From NCBI RefSeq assembly GCF_005518135.1, contig NZ_SULI01000003.1:62001-126000 (forward strand): a stretch of DNA of 64,000 nucleotides, given 5' to 3'. Shown here piece after piece: positions 46,039 through 54,897 of the stretch; positions within the stretch are counted from its first letter, which is position 1; every line of letters begins with the position of its first letter. Origin of the DNA: Shimia litoralis (lineage in GTDB: Bacteria > Pseudomonadota > Alphaproteobacteria > Rhodobacterales > Rhodobacteraceae). The notes beneath the pieces were generated by a model. The model searched no databases and was not told the DNA's origin. It saw nothing but the letters and a program-made list of their open reading frames with translations. Both the position numbers and the translations under genes were made by a program.

Positions 46039-46296
46039 TTAGGTGTCGATATCCAGCGCCAGCGCATGAATGCGTCCGACAAGATCTGCGCCAAGTGCTT
46101 TGTGAACCGCACGATGACGCGCAACACGGGTCAGGCCCTCAAAAGATTTTGCGCGGATCATCACGTTAAAATGACTCTCGCCACTGCCGGAATGCCCTGC
46201 ATGACCGCGATGACTTTCGCTATCATCCACCACATCAAGGGCCGTTGGGGCAAAGGCTGTGGTCAGCCGTTCATGAATTTCTTGTGTCACTGACAT
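46039..46296 (-). CDS. bolA: BolA family protein
   Basis: An 85-residue BolA/IbaG-type protein, likely a partner of a monothiol glutaredoxin in iron-sulfur handling. Features are IHERLTTAFAPTALDVVDDS, the His-rich loop SHRGHAGHSGSGESHF, and the helix-turn class II KH-like segment RVARHRAVHKALGADLVGRIHALAL. The ATG at 46296 has GGAG 7 bases upstream. It is divergent from the J-domain gene across 73 bp. The bolA / J-domain / cobS / cobT neighbourhood is familiar from other Rhodobacterales, to my knowledge. Confidence 0.93.
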   Translation of the reverse strand: MSVTQEIHERLTTAFAPTALDVVDDSESHRGHAGHSGSGESHFNVMIRAKSFEGLTRVARHRAVHKALGADLVGRIHALALDIDT

Positions 46297-46369
46297 TTTT
46301 TGGCTCCAGCCTCTTCTATCTGCTGACATATAGACTAAACTCTCCGCCTCGAGTCGGAAAGGTAAGACC

Positions 46370-46993
46370 ATGCCCAAACCAGATCCCTTCGGTTTTGATA
46401 TGTCCGTTTCAACGGCAAAAAAGAAAAATCCACGTGGCCGTCGCGGCATGTCAGGGGAATCCCAGACATCCACGCGCCAGTGCGAACACGAAGGTTGCCA
46501 AGAGGCCGGCAAGTTCCGCGCCCCCAAGGCCCCAGATGTCTTGGACGAATTCAAATGGTTCTGCCAAGAACACGTGCGTGAATATAATCTCAAGTGGAAC
46601 TTCTTTGATGGCACCACCGAAGCAGAGATGAACGCACAGCAATCCAAAGACAAAGTTTGGGAACGCGAAACCAAGCCTATGGGCGATCCCGAAAAACGGG
46701 CTTGGGCGCGCTTGGGCATTGAAGACCCGCATCAGGTTCTGGGCGCTAATGCCACTCAGAACCCCGGCAAAGGCGGCGGCGGCGGTCGTCGTTTGCCACC
46801 AACCGAACGCCGTGCAATCGAAATTTTGGAAGCCAAAGATCACTGGGCCAAGGCGGAAATCCGCAAGTCCTATAAAAAGCTTATCAAAGTATTGCACCCC
46901 GACATGAATGGTGGCGACCGAAGCCAAGAAGAACAGCTTCAAGAAGTTGTCTGGGCTTGGGATCAGCTTAAGGACAGCAAAAGCTTTAGATAA
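46370..46993 (+). CDS. J-domain (DnaJ-like) protein
   Basis: A 207-residue co-chaperone-like protein with an unusual layout: the J-domain is at the C-terminus (about residues 145-203) rather than the N-terminus, with the HPD motif in LIKVLHPDMNGGDRS. The first 70 residues contain a cysteine/histidine pattern (CEHEGCQEAGKFRAP ... FCQEH) that may bind zinc. A glycine-rich linker (GKGGGGGRR) precedes the J-domain. It has no glycine/phenylalanine or zinc-finger domain of DnaJ itself, so it is a specialised partner of DnaK. A perfect 11-bp hairpin follows the stop. Confidence 0.9.
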   Translation: MPKPDPFGFDMSVSTAKKKNPRGRRGMSGESQTSTRQCEHEGCQEAGKFRAPKAPDVLDEFKWFCQEHVREYNLKWNFFDGTTEAEMNAQQSKDKVWERETKPMGDPEKRAWARLGIEDPHQVLGANATQNPGKGGGGGRRLPPTERRAIEILEAKDHWAKAEIRKSYKKLIKVLHPDMNGGDRSQEEQLQEVVWAWDQLKDSKSFR

Positions 46994-47020
46994 GCGCGGT
47001 TTCGAACACGTGAGATTGAC

Positions 47021-47045
47021 GGGCAGAAGGGGCACCCTTCTGCCC
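47021..47045. terminator. Hairpin between convergent genes
   Basis: GGGCAGAAGGG and CCCTTCTGCCC form a perfect 11-bp stem with a three-base loop. It is 27 bp past the J-domain stop and just past the stop of the ClpP-like gene, so it could serve both directions; the T-runs are weak. Confidence 0.65.
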
Positions 47046-47049
47046 GATT

Positions 47050-48744
47050 TCATTGACACAACACCAATGTATCCACCTGTTGAGCTGTCATACCCAAGGC
47101 AATCAACAAGTTTCTGCTTGGCGCGTCCGACTGCGAATTCAACAACGCACGATTGGCGCGTGCGATTGCCTCAAAGCTGCCCGCGCCAAGCATCCCGTCA
47201 ATGCCTCCGGGGTCAAATCCGCCACGGTCCAAAAGCGATTGTAAGGATCGCGCGACCATTGGGTCACGAAAATCGATCGCGCCGCAAAACGCCGTAGGTG
47301 GCACGGCTGCATCTACCCAAGTTGGCAACATCCACCCGGTGTCACCCGAGAGTGCGTTTCTGGCCGCCTTTTGACGGTCCGCCCCGCGCATAAAATCCAA
47401 CGCCTCGCCCAAGTTTCCCCGTGCGACGTCTTCGGCGAAAATATCTGTATAGTCAGTTTCTTCTTTTGAGCAGTTCGCACCCGAGGGTTCATATATACTC
47501 CAAAATTCTTTGGCCCTTGCAGACGGACGACACCCAAGAAAATGCATCGCACAATCGCCAATATTCCGTGTCTCTCCGCAAGAGTCATACACCCATTCAC
47601 CAAAAGAGGTTTTTGCACCATAGCATACGAACTCTCCGTGCGGGTCATAGGCCACAAAGCTGTCCGACCGGACATCCAACGTCTGAAGTATCTGGGCGTT
47701 TGGGTTGCCATATTCTTGCCGATACAGACCTGAACATAACGCAAGCACCCCTGAGCGGTTCAGGGACTTGGCCCGAGACGGCGGGCTTTCGAACACGGTC
47801 GCAATCAACTGTAGTTCGGGCACCGACAGATGGTACATCTCGCTCGACAACGTGGCATACATCTGTTCCAGAATCGTCAGATCGACCTTTGCAGCAATAA
47901 ACTGGCGCACCGCTTCGACCTTCACATCATCAACCAGCTTGATGATCTGCTCTACGCGATCGCTGGAAAATGTATCTTTAGGAAGTGTGACCGCAGGCCG
48001 ATGCACCCCCAGTTTTGCCGTGTCATGCGCAAAGCGTCGCGAATGAAAATATCCCTCGTATTCAGAGAACCCAGCGAAAAAGATAAAACTACAGGCCGAC
48101 TCGCAAGTGGCATCCTTGTCTAGAAGGGTAATAAACTGATTTTTCTGGATATACTTGGCGATCTTAAGTGCCTCACTGAGGTTGCCGCCGGGACTGTTGA
48201 GCGAAATCACGTTGTTGACCGGGCAATATCCTGCCTCAAGACAATTCAACAATCCACGGGATTGCACGAACTGCGCCAAACGATCTGCGTCGCCCTTTTT
48301 GATCATGCCGGAAATTTCGATGACGCGCCCAAACGAAACAGAATAAAACGCCGCATCATCATGGTTAAGGCGCAGAGACCGCTCTACATCAATCGAGAGA
48401 ATGCGTTCTCCGCCGGATCGGTCCCCACGCCAAAAATAGTATTCAGGAGACTCGTAAAACCTCTCTGTCCTAAGCGGCTGGGTGTCGCCAGAATGGGCCT
48501 TGGCCGTCCCTGCCTTGCAGGCATCCCCCGTCCACTGTCCCCCGATATACTCCCATCGGTCCTTGCCGTAGAAATCCAGAGCATTCAGGCTCCAGGGCTT
48601 GTAACGCTCAAACATACATTCGTTGCGTACGTCATTTCGTGCCTGAAGTGTAATATCTGCAGCCTTAACCAAAGGCGCATTCAGAATCAAAACAACGGCC
48701 AGCCCAATAGCTGCAATGACGTATCGGTTCATAGCCCTCTGCAT
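47050..48744 (-). CDS. Exported ClpP-like serine protease-fold protein with peptidoglycan-binding-like C-terminus
   Basis: A 564-residue exported protein (signal peptide about 1-29, ending VKAA). The central part (about residues 140-260) has the ClpP/crotonase-like fold of periplasmic proteins grouped under COG3904: VISLNSPGGNLSEALKIAKYI, then CESACSFIFFAG, then KLGVHRP. Within these, Ser216 (SAC) and His248 (LGVHRP) are the likely catalytic residues. The C-terminal part has GGFDPGGIDGMLGAGSFEAIARANR, which fits a peptidoglycan-binding-like repeat. Many cysteines elsewhere suggest disulfides. The ATG at 48744 gives the cleanest signal peptide; 48777 and 48732 are alternatives. It lies head to tail after msrB. 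Confidence 0.8.
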   Translation of the reverse strand: MQRAMNRYVIAAIGLAVVLILNAPLVKAADITLQARNDVRNECMFERYKPWSLNALDFYGKDRWEYIGGQWTGDACKAGTAKAHSGDTQPLRTERFYESPEYYFWRGDRSGGERILSIDVERSLRLNHDDAAFYSVSFGRVIEISGMIKKGDADRLAQFVQSRGLLNCLEAGYCPVNNVISLNSPGGNLSEALKIAKYIQKNQFITLLDKDATCESACSFIFFAGFSEYEGYFHSRRFAHDTAKLGVHRPAVTLPKDTFSSDRVEQIIKLVDDVKVEAVRQFIAAKVDLTILEQMYATLSSEMYHLSVPELQLIATVFESPPSRAKSLNRSGVLALCSGLYRQEYGNPNAQILQTLDVRSDSFVAYDPHGEFVCYGAKTSFGEWVYDSCGETRNIGDCAMHFLGCRPSARAKEFWSIYEPSGANCSKEETDYTDIFAEDVARGNLGEALDFMRGADRQKAARNALSGDTGWMLPTWVDAAVPPTAFCGAIDFRDPMVARSLQSLLDRGGFDPGGIDGMLGAGSFEAIARANRALLNSQSDAPSRNLLIALGMTAQQVDTLVLCQ

Positions 48745-48811
48745 CGCACAATGACCTTTCAATATGAATAGGGTCATTATGCGCAGGATCAGAAACCAAT
48801 CAACACGTGCC

Positions 48812-49288
48812 TCAGGCCGGATGGAACACCAGCGACACCCCGTTCAGGCAATGGCGTTTTCCGGTCGGTTTAGGGCCATCATCAAAAATATGTCCAAGAT
48901 GACTGCCGCACCGGCGGCAATGACATTCTGTGCGGACCGAAAACAGCCTGTTGTCTTCTTTGGTCCCAATGGCATTGCGTTTGGATTTGTAAAAACTCGG
49001 CCAACCTGTGCCGCTGTCGTATTTATGCTTGCTTGAATACAACGGTAAATCGCACCCGCGACAATGATAGGTCCCTTTGTCATAAACCTTGTCCAAAGGC
49101 GAGCTGCCAGCCCGCTCTGTCCCTTCTTGGCGCATGACCTTGTACTGGAGCGGCGTCAACATGGATCGCCATTGCGCCTCTGTGTGCGTCACTTCAAACA
49201 TTTCTTCAGCCGCGCGGACCGCACGGCCAGACCACATCGCCACGCCTATCGCGGCTACTGCACCGCCCAAGACCATTCGTCTTTGCAT
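48812..49288 (-). CDS. msrB: Peptide-methionine (R)-S-oxide reductase, exported
   Basis: Reduces methionine-R-sulfoxide in proteins. The 158-residue protein has the zinc cysteines 76, 79, 124 and 127 (CRGC, CRRCGSH), SGTGWPSFY, and the catalytic Cys147 in KRHCLNGVSL. Cytosolic MsrB proteins lack a leader, but this one starts MQRRMVLGGAVAAIGVAMW, a twin-arginine-like signal, so it probably works in the periplasm. It is divergent from cobS across 198 bp and precedes the ClpP-like gene on the same strand (67-bp gap); both products are secreted, which hints at envelope protein quality control. Confidence 0.95.
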   Translation of the reverse strand: MQRRMVLGGAVAAIGVAMWSGRAVRAAEEMFEVTHTEAQWRSMLTPLQYKVMRQEGTERAGSSPLDKVYDKGTYHCRGCDLPLYSSKHKYDSGTGWPSFYKSKRNAIGTKEDNRLFSVRTECHCRRCGSHLGHIFDDGPKPTGKRHCLNGVSLVFHPA

Positions 49289-49486
49289 TGTCTTCTCCCT
49301 GTTTGAAATAGAATGTTACAATCCACTGGACACAATGCAATTAACGCCTACGCACGAGGTCGCGAGAATTGTGACAACGCCACGTCGATTTTCACCCTTT
49401 CCCTTGCGGCGGATGGCGATATGGTGCAGCACATATTTTGAGAATATTGCCCCGGGATCGCGCCCGGCACGAGAGGAACAGGACAG

Positions 49487-50473
49487 ATGGCTGACAGTTT
49501 GATTGATATCACGGCGAAACCAACCGAGGATATTTCGGTACGTGAAGTGTTCGGTATCGACACAGACATGACGGTCAAAGGCTTTGCGGATCATACGGAT
49601 CGCGTGCCAGAATTGGACCCGACCTATAAGTTTGATCCGGATACCACGATGGCCATTCTGGCAGGATTTTCGCGCAATCGCCGCGTGATGATTCAAGGGT
49701 ACCACGGCACAGGGAAATCAACCCACATCGAACAGGTTGCCGCCCGCCTGAACTGGCCCGCTGTGCGTGTGAACCTTGATAGCCACATCAGCCGGATCGA
49801 TCTGATCGGCAAAGACGCCATCAAGCTCAAGGATGGCAAACAGGTCACCGAATTCCACGAAGGCATTCTGCCGTGGGCCTTGCGCAACCCTGTGGCCATT
49901 GTGTTCGACGAATATGATGCGGGCCGTGCAGACGTGATGTTTGTCATTCAGCGCGTTCTGGAAACAGACGGCAAGCTGACCCTGTTGGATCAAAACGAAA
50001 TCATCAAACCGCATCCCTATTTCCGTCTGTTTGCCACTGCAAACACTGTGGGCTTGGGCGACACTACCGGCTTGTATCACGGCACCCAGCAAATCAACCA
50101 AGCCCAGATGGACCGTTGGTCTTTGGTGGCCACGCTGAACTATCTTTCGATTGATGCAGAAACCAATATCGTTCTGTCCAAAAGCCCGCATTACAACACC
50201 GAAGCAGGCCGCAAGACCGTCAAACAGATGGTCACCGTCGCCGATCTGACACGGACTGCGTTCATGAACGGCGATCTGTCGACCGTCATGTCCCCACGGA
50301 CCGTCATCACATGGGCAGAAAATGCGGAAATCTTCCGCGACGTGGGCTATGCCTTCCGCCTGACCTTCCTGAACAAATGTGACGAGCTCGAACGCCAGAC
50401 CGTGGCCGAATTCTATCAGCGCCTGTTCGACGAAGAACTGCCCGAAAGTGCGGCAAGCGTAAGCTTGGGTTAA
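49487..50473 (+). CDS. cobS: Cobaltochelatase subunit CobS
   Basis: AAA+ ATPase subunit of the aerobic cobaltochelatase (CobNST) that inserts cobalt into hydrogenobyrinate diamide. The 328-residue protein has Walker [10 protein letters not shown] at residues 71-79, Walker [13 protein letters not shown], and a sensor-like region [21 protein letters not shown]. It ends [13 protein letters not shown]. It is followed by cobT after 152 bp. No cobN is in the window. The upstream gap is shared with the divergent msrB and has no cobalamin riboswitch that I can recognise. Confidence 0.97.
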   Translation: MADSLIDITAKPTEDISVREVFGIDTDMTVKGFADHTDRVPELDPTYKFDPDTTMAILAGFSRNRRVMIQGYHGTGKSTHIEQVAARLNWPAVRVNLDSHISRIDLIGKDAIKLKDGKQVTEFHEGILPWALRNPVAIVFDEYDAGRADVMFVIQRVLETDGKLTLLDQNEIIKPHPYFRLFATANTVGLGDTTGLYHGTQQINQAQMDRWSLVATLNYLSIDAETNIVLSKSPHYNTEAGRKTVKQMVTVADLTRTAFMNGDLSTVMSPRTVITWAENAEIFRDVGYAFRLTFLNKCDELERQTVAEFYQRLFDEELPESAASVSLG

Positions 50474-50625
50474 GTTTCCCACCCTGTCCAATATTCGTGT
50501 TGGATGGGGCACAAATCGGGGACGGGTCGAGATTCGGCCAATACCTCGTAGAAGGGGAAGCCAACGGAAAATTGCGGTGTAGTTCTCTATGGATTTTGTC
50601 GCCTTTTGGATACTAGAATAATCTC

Positions 50626-52500
50626 ATGAGCAAACGATCTGACAACCCCGCCGATCCGTTCAAAAAGGCGCTGGCCGAAGCCACAAAAGTGATGGCCAAC
50701 GACCCTGATCTGTCGGTGACCTATACCGTTGATCCATCCGGCGTTTCGGGCGAACAGATGCGTCTGCCCCAAGTCAGCCGTCGCATGACCCGCGACGAGG
50801 TGCTTTTGGCACGCGGTACGGCGGACGCGCTGGCGTTGCATCGCAAGTACCACAACGGCGAGACACACGCACGCTATGCCCCCAGCGACGGGATGGCTCG
50901 CGACCTTTATGAAGCCTTGGAAACCGCCCGCTGCGAGGCGATGGGCGCGCGTGATATGCCCGGCACTGCGGGCAATATTGATGCCAAAATCGGGCACGAG
51001 GCCGCCGGGCGCGGCTATGACAAGCTGACCACGCCTGCAGATGCGCCGCTGCCTGTGGCGGCGGGATATCTGATCCGCCACCTCGCCACCGGACGGGATT
51101 TGCCTGCGGGGGCGCAAAACGTCATGGAACTCTGGCGTGACCACATCGAAAAAAACGCTGGTGGCACGCTGGATGACTTGCAAGACATGCTGTCTGACCA
51201 GCAGGGGTTTGCCAAATTTGCCCGCCAGATCATCAAGGATCTTGGCTATGGCGATCAACTGGGCGACGACCCTGATCAGACCGACGATCAAGAAGATGAT
51301 GTAGACGACAGCGCCGAAGAACAGCCCGATCCAGATAGCAGTGGTCAGGATGACAGTCAGGACGACGAGGCCGAAGCCAATCCCGAACAGGCCCAAGACC
51401 AGCAACAGGACATGTCCGAGGCTCAGGTCTCGATGGACGAAATGGCCGACGACGAGATGGGCGAAGATGTGGAAATGCCCGAAGGCGAAGCGCCTCTCGA
51501 GCCCCCTGCCCCACAGCCGATTTCGGATGCGGACCCGAACTATGTCGTGTTTAACGCTGAACATGACGAAGAAATTCGTGCCGAAGACCTTGCTGAGCCG
51601 GTCGAACTGGAGCGGTTGCGCGCCTATCTGGATCAACAGCTCGAGCCACTTAAGGGCGCCGTAAGCCGTCTTGCCAACAAATTGCAGCGTCGCTTGCAGG
51701 CCCAGCAAAACCGGTCTTGGGAGTTTGACCTAGAAGAAGGCATTCTGGATGCCGGACGCTTGGCGCGCGTGGTTGCCAACCCGACCACCCCCCTGTCGTT
51801 CAAGATGGAAAAAGACACCGAGTTCCGCGACACAGTGGTGACATTGTTGCTGGACAATTCGGGGTCCATGCGCGGACGTCCCATTTCGATTGCAGCGATT
51901 TGTGCCGATGTTTTGGCACGCACCCTTGAGCGCTGTAACGTCAAAGTCGAAATTCTCGGTTTCACCACGCGCGCGTGGAAAGGTGGCCAAAGTCGTGAGA
52001 AATGGCTCAATGACGGACGGCCGCAAACACCGGGACGTTTGAATGACCTGCGCCATATCATCTACAAATCAGCAGACGCCCCGTGGCGGCGGGCGCGCCC
52101 AAATCTGGGATTGATGATGAAAGAAGGGCTGCTCAAGGAAAACATCGACGGTGAGGCGCTTGAGTGGGCACACCGCCGTATGGCTGGCCGCCCCGAAGCC
52201 CGCAAAATTTTGATGGTGATTTCAGACGGCGCGCCTGTGGATGACTCGACACTGTCGGTCAATCCGGCCAATTATCTGGAAAAGCACCTGCGCGATGTGA
52301 TCGCCATGGTGGAACGCCGCAAACAGGTTGAACTGTTGGCCATCGGGATCGGCCACGACGTGACGCGGTATTATGACCGTGCCGTCACCATCACCGATGT
52401 CGAACAGCTTGCCGGAGCCATGACCGAACAGCTAGCAAGTCTGTTTGACAGCGACCCGCGCAAACGCGCACGGGTTCTTGGGATGCGCAAAACCGGCTAG
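50626..52500 (+). CDS. cobT: Cobaltochelatase subunit CobT
   Basis: Partner of CobS in the cobaltochelatase AAA+ ring. The 624-residue protein has an N-terminal helical domain, an acidic low-complexity linker at about residues 210-300 (runs of Asp, Glu, Gln), and a C-terminal von Willebrand A domain with the metal-ion site D410-x-S412-x-S414 ([11 protein letters not shown]). It ends in [13 protein letters not shown]. The order cobS-cobT is standard. Ribosome binding before the ATG is weak (TAGAATAATCTC), so coupling to cobS across the 152-bp gap is doubtful and it may have its own promoter. Confidence 0.97.
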   Translation: MSKRSDNPADPFKKALAEATKVMANDPDLSVTYTVDPSGVSGEQMRLPQVSRRMTRDEVLLARGTADALALHRKYHNGETHARYAPSDGMARDLYEALETARCEAMGARDMPGTAGNIDAKIGHEAAGRGYDKLTTPADAPLPVAAGYLIRHLATGRDLPAGAQNVMELWRDHIEKNAGGTLDDLQDMLSDQQGFAKFARQIIKDLGYGDQLGDDPDQTDDQEDDVDDSAEEQPDPDSSGQDDSQDDEAEANPEQAQDQQQDMSEAQVSMDEMADDEMGEDVEMPEGEAPLEPPAPQPISDADPNYVVFNAEHDEEIRAEDLAEPVELERLRAYLDQQLEPLKGAVSRLANKLQRRLQAQQNRSWEFDLEEGILDAGRLARVVANPTTPLSFKMEKDTEFRDTVVTLLLDNSGSMRGRPISIAAICADVLARTLERCNVKVEILGFTTRAWKGGQSREKWLNDGRPQTPGRLNDLRHIIYKSADAPWRRARPNLGLMMKEGLLKENIDGEALEWAHRRMAGRPEARKILMVISDGAPVDDSTLSVNPANYLEKHLRDVIAMVERRKQVELLAIGIGHDVTRYYDRAVTITDVEQLAGAMTEQLASLFDSDPRKRARVLGMRKTG

Positions 52501-52617
52501 CCACTGCGGCCGCGGCCGATTTGGATATATATCACGCGCCCCGAACAGTGCGTACAGAGATGCAAGAACGACCCCAAGTGCGGCACTGCCCCGCTTGGGA
52601 CGTTTGGGAAGGACCAA

Positions 52618-54417
52618 ATGTACCAGCAGTTTCACGCCACAGCCCAGCCTGACCAAGGACCGCCACGTTTGACAAAACTGCGCCAATATCTGGCCCAGCA
52701 TGATCTGGATGGCTTTGTCGTGCCGCGCGCTGATGCCCATCAGGGGGAATATGTTGCCCCTCGGGATGATCGCTTGGCATGGCTTACGGGTTTTACCGGA
52801 TCCGCAGGGTTCTGTGCCGTGCTGCCCAATATCGCTGGCGTGTTCATCGACGGACGCTACCGAGAGCAAGTAAAAGACCAAGTGGCCGAAGTGTTCACCC
52901 CCGTGAACTGGCCCGAGACATCGCTTGGGACATGGCTCAAAGACCAGATCAAAGGGCCGGCACGCATCGGGTTTGACCCTTGGCTGCATGCCCCGCAGGA
53001 CATCGAAACCCTGCAACATAGCCTTGACGCGACCGACATCTCTTTGGTCCCTGTCAACAACCCCGTTGATGCCATCTGGGAAGATCAACCAGACCCGCCG
53101 CGCGCGCGTGCCTTCCCGCATCCGCTCGCCCTTGCAGGCGAAAGCCATGGCAGCAAACGCGCCCGTCTGGCATCCGACATGCGCCAAGCAGGCCACAACG
53201 CCGCCATTTTGACCCTGCCCGATAGCATCGCTTGGCTGCTTAATATTCGCGGTACAGATATTCCGCGAAATCCGGTTGTGCACGCATTTGCGATTTTGCA
53301 TGCAGATGGTCAGGTTGATCTCTTTCTCGATCCGGTCAAGCTTGAGGATATGGCTGACCATCTTGGTGCCAACATCCGCGTGCATGTCCCCGAACGGTTT
53401 CTGCCGATGTTGTGCAATCTGGATGGCCCTGTTGTCGTCGACAAATCCAGCGTGCCTATGGCCGTCGTGCAGACACTAGAAACCGCTGGCGTGCAGGTTG
53501 TTCTGGGAACCGATCCTTGTGTGTTGCCCAAGGCGCGCAAAAACACCACCGAGATTGACGGGGCAATTGCCGCGCATGTACGCGATGGCGCTGTAATGTG
53601 TGAATTTCTGTGCTGGTATGATGCCAATGCGCATACTGCACTTAGCGAAATTGATCTTGTCACCCAATTGGAACAGTGTCGGCGCGACACAGGTGCCCTG
53701 CGCGACATCAGTTTTGAAACCATCTCGGGCACCGGCCAAAACGGCGCGGTCATCCATTATCGTGTGACCCATGACACCAACCGCATGCTGCAAGACGGCG
53801 ATCTTGTCGTCCTCGACAGTGGCGGGCAATATCAGGACGGCACCACAGATATCACACGCACCCTGCCAGTTGGCTCCGTTGGTCCCGAGGAAAAAGCCGC
53901 CTTTACACGGGTGCTTCAGGGCATGATTGCCGTCTCAAACCTGCGCTGGCCCAAGGGGCTGGCAGGGCAGCACCTCGAGGCCATTGGGCGTTTGCCGCTG
54001 TGGCAGGCCGGACAGGATTTTGACCACGGATTAGGTCACGGCGTTGGCTCATATCTTTGCGTCCACGAAGGCCCGCAACGCCTCAGCCGCCTCAGCGATG
54101 TGCCCCTTGAGCCGGGCATGATTTTGTCCAACGAACCAGGATATTACCGCGCGGGGGCCTTTGGTATTCGCATCGAAAACCTGGTTGTTGTGCAAGAGGC
54201 TGCGTCTATCTCAACCCAAGATGATCATCGACACATGTTAAGCTTTCTGACGCTCACCTTATGTCCGATTGATCGACGCCTCATTGACTTTACTTTGCTT
54301 TCAGGTCAAGAAATCCACTGGCTGAACCACTACCATCAAACCTGTCGAACTGTATTAGGACCCCATGTGTCCGAGGACACGTACACTTGGCTAGATCACG
54401 CGACTGCGCCGCTTTGA
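52618..54417 (+). CDS. Xaa-Pro aminopeptidase (M24, aminopeptidase P family)
   Basis: A 599-residue metallopeptidase with two creatinase-like N-terminal domains (TKLRQYLAQHDLDGFVVPRADAHQGEY at 19-45; and the second around 175-310) and a C-terminal pita-bread domain. Metal ligands are the two aspartates in LVVLDSGGQYQDGTTDITRT, the histidine in GLGHGVGSYLCVHEGPQ, and the glutamates in MILSNEPGYYR and GIRIENLVV. Its length of about 600 fits the long (three-domain, XPNPEP-like) form. GGAAGGA lies 5 bases before the ATG. It follows cobT in the same direction after 117 bp. Confidence 0.95.
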   Translation: MYQQFHATAQPDQGPPRLTKLRQYLAQHDLDGFVVPRADAHQGEYVAPRDDRLAWLTGFTGSAGFCAVLPNIAGVFIDGRYREQVKDQVAEVFTPVNWPETSLGTWLKDQIKGPARIGFDPWLHAPQDIETLQHSLDATDISLVPVNNPVDAIWEDQPDPPRARAFPHPLALAGESHGSKRARLASDMRQAGHNAAILTLPDSIAWLLNIRGTDIPRNPVVHAFAILHADGQVDLFLDPVKLEDMADHLGANIRVHVPERFLPMLCNLDGPVVVDKSSVPMAVVQTLETAGVQVVLGTDPCVLPKARKNTTEIDGAIAAHVRDGAVMCEFLCWYDANAHTALSEIDLVTQLEQCRRDTGALRDISFETISGTGQNGAVIHYRVTHDTNRMLQDGDLVVLDSGGQYQDGTTDITRTLPVGSVGPEEKAAFTRVLQGMIAVSNLRWPKGLAGQHLEAIGRLPLWQAGQDFDHGLGHGVGSYLCVHEGPQRLSRLSDVPLEPGMILSNEPGYYRAGAFGIRIENLVVVQEAASISTQDDHRHMLSFLTLTLCPIDRRLIDFTLLSGQEIHWLNHYHQTCRTVLGPHVSEDTYTWLDHATAPL

Positions 54418-54495
54418 CAAAGCAGGAGGTCGCTAGCTGACACACTGTGGTTACATTAATGAGCGACTGTTGCGCACAATACTGGGGAATGAGAC

Positions 54496-54840
54496 ATGAC
54501 TGCGAAGATCACCATCCGAAAGGCTGAGGGAAACTGGACTGTGCGCGCTGGTGGGGCTGTTCTGGGCGAAAGCCATAACGCGCTTGAGTTGAGCGAAGGC
54601 ACGCTAGAGCCGGTCATCTATTTCCCAAAAGACGACATCGCGATGGCATTTTTGGATGACTCTGATCACAAGAGCCATTGCCCGGCCAAAGGTGATGCGA
54701 CGTATTTTTCGATCGTCACCAAGAGCCATACGTTGGAAAACGCCGCTTGGTCCTATGAGGACCCGATCGAGGCCGTGTCACGGATCAAAGGGTATTTGGC
54801 GTTTTACACCAACGACAAAGTTGCCGTCGAGCGCGTCTAA
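54496..54840 (+). CDS. DUF427 family protein
   Basis: A 114-residue protein of the DUF427 family. The signature is VYFP-like VIYFPKDDIAMAFL followed by SHCPAKGDATYFSI and AAWSYEDPIEAVSRIKGYLAFY, with the conserved His-Cys-Pro-x-Lys-Gly. The family is widespread and small, with no proven biochemical role. GGGGAA lies about 9 bases upstream of the ATG. A terminator follows 30 bp after the stop. Confidence 0.93.
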   Translation: MTAKITIRKAEGNWTVRAGGAVLGESHNALELSEGTLEPVIYFPKDDIAMAFLDDSDHKSHCPAKGDATYFSIVTKSHTLENAAWSYEDPIEAVSRIKGYLAFYTNDKVAVERV

Positions 54841-54870
54841 GACCGCAAACCAACATAGTGATGTGACTGA

Positions 54871-54895
54871 GGATCCCAATTTGGGGTCCTTTTTT
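54871..54895 (+). terminator. Rho-independent terminator after the DUF427 gene
   Basis: GGATCCC and GGGGTCC form a short stem around AATTT, followed by six T residues. It ends two bases before the stop of the convergent chloride channel gene. Confidence 0.85.
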
Positions 54896-54897
54896 GA

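Noticed and set aside
49289-49486. Cobalamin riboswitch before cobS
   Set aside because: I looked for a B12-box-like sequence and stem pattern and saw none; the region looks like an ordinary divergent promoter.
52501-52617. NotI-like GCGGCCGC and a short stem before the M24 gene
   Set aside because: The stem (CCAAGTGCGG/CCGCTTGG) is imperfect and lies within 50 bp of the start; too weak to call a terminator or regulatory RNA.
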